64,000 nt of DNA from an uncultured Eubacterium sp. (GTDB taxonomy: Bacteria; Bacillota; Clostridia; Peptostreptococcales; Anaerovoracaceae): assembly GCA_946555345.1 (NCBI GenBank), contig CAMNSS010000001.1:1-64000 (forward strand), written 5' to 3'. Of this stretch, positions 61,238 to 64,000 are shown one piece after another. Made by a program: the position numbers and the translations under genes. Position 1 is the stretch's first letter, and every line of letters starts with the position of its first letter. The notes beneath the pieces were generated by a model. That model was not told where the DNA came from. It did no database searches and saw only the letters and a program-made list of their open reading frames with translations.

Positions 61238-61656
61238 CTTCTTTTCCTTTCTGCCTACTGGGTTTGCGAAAAGCAAACGGTTTCGGCTCTGCCTACTGGT
61301 TTTCATGCAAAGTGCTGCGCCTCGCGGCTATCCTTTGCGAAAATGGTTCGGCAAACTAAAACGAATTGCAGGTCTTTTGATAAAAGAAAGGCGGCTTCGC
61401 CAATTTCTTTTATTGGGCAATCTCCGTTACAGCCCCGAAAAACTCGCTGAATACCTTGGACAAGCCCCGAAAGGCTCGTCGGATATCCCAGACAGATTCC
61501 GAAAAACTCGCTGAATATTCGGAGCAGCCGACAGGCCGCTTGTGCAGATATGCCCAGCGTAATGAAACCAAAGACCTGGGTTTTAGCCGCGCTTGCCCGG
61601 ACGGCTTCCCATCCTGCTTACACGAAAAAACCATGCCGTATATACAACACGAAACT
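61238..61656 (-). promoter_or_regulatory. Long rplM leader with internal repeats
   Basis: The leader from the predicted start (about 61650) to the rplM ATG is some 410 nt. It contains a 20-nt direct repeat (CCGAAAAACTCGCTGAATA on the plus strand, near 61434 and 61498) and a 12-nt repeat (TCTGCCTACTGG near 61250 and 61289). A hairpin also lies at 61380-61413 (ATAAAAGAAA with TTTCTTTTAT). An L13-type autoregulatory leader is possible but not identified by sequence here. Confidence 0.5.
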
Positions 61657-61685
61657 ATTTTACACGCTACACTCCCTAAAGTCAA
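61657..61685 (-). promoter_or_regulatory. Probable rplM-rpsI promoter
   Basis: On the minus strand: -35 TTGACT (61680-61685), 17-nt spacer, -10 TAAAAT (61657-61662). Confidence 0.65.
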
Positions 61686-62037
61686 AGGTTTTTTCCCTCT
61701 TCATCCGAAAACCTTTTCGATTCAATGGATTCCCCTGCCCTTTTTCGTATTGCGCCAAACCCGGCCATATCCAGCCGCCGATCCACGCTTTACCAAATGC
61801 AACTGATTCATACAGGCTGGTTTTTTCAGCCCGCAAGCAGCATATCAGATCACCGCACATTGGCCGCACGCCTACGTCCACTCCGGTTTTTATATTCGCC
61901 ATGCATTTCACGCTCGTCCTTCCCTGAACGGATTCTCACGAATCATGCGGCCATGAGCCGCAAAGCCAAACCCCATTTTCATAAAGAACCGCCATATATG
62001 GCATGATCCCGCCCGCATACCAAGCACGGGAATCTTT
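61686..62037. other. Intergenic stretch, 352 bp
   Basis: No gene is supported between the rplM promoter and the end of the amino-acid ABC ATPase gene. Open frames on both strands lack ribosome sites. Confidence 0.45.
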
Positions 62038-62823
62038 CTACCCCTCCGCATACCGGGACAAAAACTGCCTGGTCCTCTCATGCTGCGGGTTATCGATGAC
62101 CTGCTTGGCAGCGCCCTGCTCCACGATATACCCATCATCCATGAAGATAATCTGGTCAGCGACATCCCTGGCGAATGCCATTTCATGCGTAACAATAATC
62201 ATCGTCGTTTTCTGGTCAGCGAGGCTGCGGATTACTTTAAGCACCTCGCCCGTCAGTTCAGGGTCAAGCGCAGAGGTCGGCTCGTCAAAGCATAGGATAT
62301 CCGGCTGCAACGCCAAAGCCCTGGCGATCGCCACCCGCTGCTGCTGCCCGCCGGAAAGCTGGTGCGGATAATGCCCCGCTCGTTCCGTCAAGCCCATCTG
62401 CCCCAGAAGCTGCCGTCCATGCGCTTCGATTTCCGCCATGATTTCCGCCCTTTTCGCTTTAAAATCAGGACGTTCCTTTGCAAGCAGTTCTTCTGCGATG
62501 GTAACATTTTTTAACGCTGTATACTGCGGAAACAGATTGAACTGCTGAAACACCATGCCAAAATGAAGACGCTTCCTGCGCATATCCTGCTCGTTTTCCT
62601 TCTGGCTTCGCGCGGCATCAAAGAGCAAATCTCCTTTGACGGAAATCGCCCCACGGTCCGGCGTCTCCAAAAAGTTCAAACAGCGCAAAAGCGTCGTCTT
62701 TCCCGATCCTGACGAGCCGATGATCGCCAGCGCCTTTCCTTCCTCCATCGAAAAGCTGATATCCTTCAAAACTTTCGTACTTCTAAAGCTTTTTTCGATG
62801 TGTTTCACTTCCAAAATACTCAT
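62038..62823 (-). CDS. Polar amino-acid ABC transporter ATP-binding protein
   Basis: A 261-residue GlnQ-type ATPase. Walker A is [13 protein letters not shown]-loop [12 protein letters not shown], signature [15 protein letters not shown], Walker [14 protein letters not shown]-loop [11 protein letters not shown] with the PAAT-type [17 protein letters not shown] run. About 20 extra residues lie between Walker A and the Q-loop ([20 protein letters not shown]). Start at 62823 is chosen for GGAGG 7 nt upstream; the earlier GTG is too close. The permease gene ends 11 nt upstream. Confidence 0.93.
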   Translation of the reverse strand: MSILEVKHIEKSFRSTKVLKDISFSMEEGKALAIIGSSGSGKTTLLRCLNFLETPDRGAISVKGDLLFDAARSQKENEQDMRRKRLHFGMVFQQFNLFPQYTALKNVTIAEELLAKERPDFKAKRAEIMAEIEAHGRQLLGQMGLTERAGHYPHQLSGGQQQRVAIARALALQPDILCFDEPTSALDPELTGEVLKVIRSLADQKTTMIIVTHEMAFARDVADQIIFMDDGYIVEQGAAKQVIDNPQHERTRQFLSRYAEG

Positions 62824-62834
62824 GTCCACGCCTC

Positions 62835-63491
62835 CTATTTGAAATAGCCCAGCTTTTTCTCAAGATAGTTAAACAGCAATGTTAAAATCCCGACGAAAAT
62901 CAGGTAAAACACGCCCGTGTAAAACAGCGGCCAGGTGATTCCGGCAGACTTCATAAAAGAAAAGCCCGCAAACGTCAGCTCATAAGCAGCAATGATCCGC
63001 GCCAGCGACGTATCTTTGACCAGCGTGATAATCTCATTGGACATCGGCGGCACGATACGCTTAATCATCTGCAAAAGCGTCACTTTAAAGAAGATCTGGC
63101 TTTTTGTCATGCCAAGCACCTGCCCGGCTTCCCGCTGTCCGACCGGAACACCTTCAATTCCGCCCCGGAAAATAACTGAGAAATAACAGGCGTAGTTGAT
63201 GACAAACGATACGACCGTAGCCGTGATCCTGCCCGCTTCATTGCCGGACCAGATGTTATGCCCCAGCCACATGCCCGGACCATAAAATATGATGATGAGC
63301 TGCAGCATCAAAGGCGTTCCCCGAATTACCCAGATGATCGTCTGCACCAGGTATTTCAATGGCTTGAACTTGCTCATCGAACCAAATGCAAGGACAAGCC
63401 CCAGCGGGATTGCAAATATCAGCGTAAAAATAAAAATCTGGAATGTCGTCCATAACCCATTTGCTAGTTGCAGTGTTACTGTCGCAAACAT
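62835..63491 (-). CDS. Polar amino-acid ABC transporter permease
   Basis: A 218-residue HisM/GlnP-type permease with five helices. The start is NGLWTTFQIFIFTLIFAIPLGL, VIRGTPLMLQLIIIFYG is the family segment after helix 3, and the EAA loop is GQREAGQVLGMTKSQIFFKVTLLQMIKRIVPP. Start at 63491 fits the family and has AAGGGAG upstream; the longer frame to 63617 adds unrelated residues. It lies between the ATPase gene and a truncated binding-protein gene. Confidence 0.93.
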   Translation of the reverse strand: MFATVTLQLANGLWTTFQIFIFTLIFAIPLGLVLAFGSMSKFKPLKYLVQTIIWVIRGTPLMLQLIIIFYGPGMWLGHNIWSGNEAGRITATVVSFVINYACYFSVIFRGGIEGVPVGQREAGQVLGMTKSQIFFKVTLLQMIKRIVPPMSNEIITLVKDTSLARIIAAYELTFAGFSFMKSAGITWPLFYTGVFYLIFVGILTLLFNYLEKKLGYFK

Positions 63492-63674
63492 GAAAATTTC
63501 TCCCTTGAACATACAATCGACAATGAAGGAGCTGCCGCATTGAGCATAAAGCATACAGTATATGGCGTATGGTTTCATCCGTTTTGCCATATCCTGTGCT
63601 CCATTCCCTTCATGCAAGACAGCCCCTTGTGAAAAATCAATTTTGTGCGCTTTGCCCGCGCTTATATGCTTATG

Positions 63675-64000
63675 CTATTCCGCATCCTTCGGAACGACTA
63701 CAACCTGTGCATTCTTGCAATACGCATTCGTGCATTCCATTGCCGCTTTCACCTCATCCGTCAGCGTCATGCCGTTCCATACCACGTCGATATTCTTAGA
63801 ATCCAATTCCATTGTCTTCGTATCCCAGTCGATTTCCATAAACTGTACTTCTACGCCCAGCTTATCTGCTACCAGCCTTGCCATGTCAGCGTCAAATCCG
63901 ATCCATTCGCCGTTGTCGTCCTTGTAATCCATCGGCGCAAAATCCGTAATGCCGACGATAAGCGTGCCTTTTCCCTTGATGTATTCCACATCACTATCGG
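63675..64000 (-). pseudogene. Amino-acid ABC transporter binding protein, truncated at its C-terminal half
   Basis: The frame is open to the right edge of the window, so the true N-terminus is not visible. The visible part matches SBP_bac_3 lobe 1: LIVGITDFAPMDYKDDNGEWIGFDADMARLVADKLGV, then MTLTDEVKAAMECTNAY and VVVVPKD. The protein then stops (AE, TAG), about where lobe 2 should begin; families of this type continue for another 110-130 residues. No continuation is found in other frames of the following 180 bp. It is probably a deletion derivative or pseudogene, and the transporter may depend on another binding protein. Confidence 0.7.

Noticed and set aside
1-64000. tRNA, rRNA, tmRNA or known riboswitches
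   Set aside because: No matching conserved sequence blocks were recognised by reading; a covariance search would be needed to exclude small ones.

Overview
The window comes from a low-to-medium-GC Firmicute, most likely an anaerobic Clostridia (Lachnospiraceae-like or a near relative). Supporting signs are strong AGGAGG ribosome sites with ATG, GTG and TTG starts, a BceRSAB-type peptide-sensing module, C_GCAxxG_C_C and DUF1700/DUF4097/PadR genes, KtrAB, a PanG-type ketopantoate reductase and type I toxins of the small Firmicute membrane-peptide class. A sigma-D/sigma-28-type promoter in front of a FliD-like gene suggests a flagellated lineage. No rRNA, tRNA, CRISPR array, prophage or complete insertion sequence was seen. 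Most genes lie on the minus strand.

Layout. 1-6.7 kb: start of an NAD(P)H-hydrate epimerase-like gene, a phosphohexomutase, an SPFH/NfeD membrane pair and several membrane or HD-domain genes. 7-8.7 kb: an MGMT-like protein, a small ABM-fold protein and a compact type I toxin-antitoxin locus. 8.7-11.9 kb: pantothenate genes panC, panB and a DUF2520/PanG-like reductase. 12-19.2 kb: TetR and PepSY genes, a DltD-like SGNH protein, a NitT/TauT-type ABC transporter and a LysR regulator. 19.6-24.7 kb: adenylate-forming ligase, lipoprotein, MBOAT acyltransferase and acyl carrier protein, which with the DltD-like gene make the parts list of a Dlt-like envelope acylation system. 25-28 kb: HAD phosphatase and EamA transporter, each preceded by a short leader ORF, with a gene-poor stretch between. 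28.4-35.2 kb: BceRSAB-like module and a GPH-family transporter. 35-42 kb: C_GCAxxG_C_C protein, YgjV, nitroreductase, EamA, SGNH hydrolase and a class I isoprenoid-synthase-like enzyme. 42-47 kb: PadR/DUF1700/DUF4097 operon and KtrAB potassium uptake. 47.4-48.3 kb: FliD-like protein. 48.5-52.3 kb: a restriction-modification operon. 52.5-59.6 kb: amidohydrolase and an XRE/ABC/lipoprotein operon. 59.8-60.1 kb: a second type I toxin-antitoxin locus. 60.4-61.2 kb: rplM-rpsI. 62-64 kb: amino-acid ABC transporter whose binding protein is cut short.

Three things stand out. First, the restriction-modification operon encodes a single 700-residue protein joining a HaeIII-like endonuclease to a cytosine-5 methyltransferase, flanked by a second methyltransferase and an Eco47II-like endonuclease; its promoter overlaps a LexA-like box. 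Second, two unrelated-sequence loci (8.4-8.7 kb, 59.8-60.1 kb) share one plan: a 29-30 residue membrane peptide, a convergent small RNA, a shared bidirectional terminator, and both transcripts starting in the two arms of an inverted repeat. Third, degenerate tandem repeats (18, 38, 39, 45 and 87 nt periods) are scattered through intergenic DNA, and similar low-complexity inserts sit in frame inside otherwise conserved enzymes (PanC, LysR, acyl ligase, GPH transporter, FtsX-like permease, amidohydrolase, the R-M fusion linker). This suggests a genome-wide repeat-expansion process acting on both kinds of sequence.
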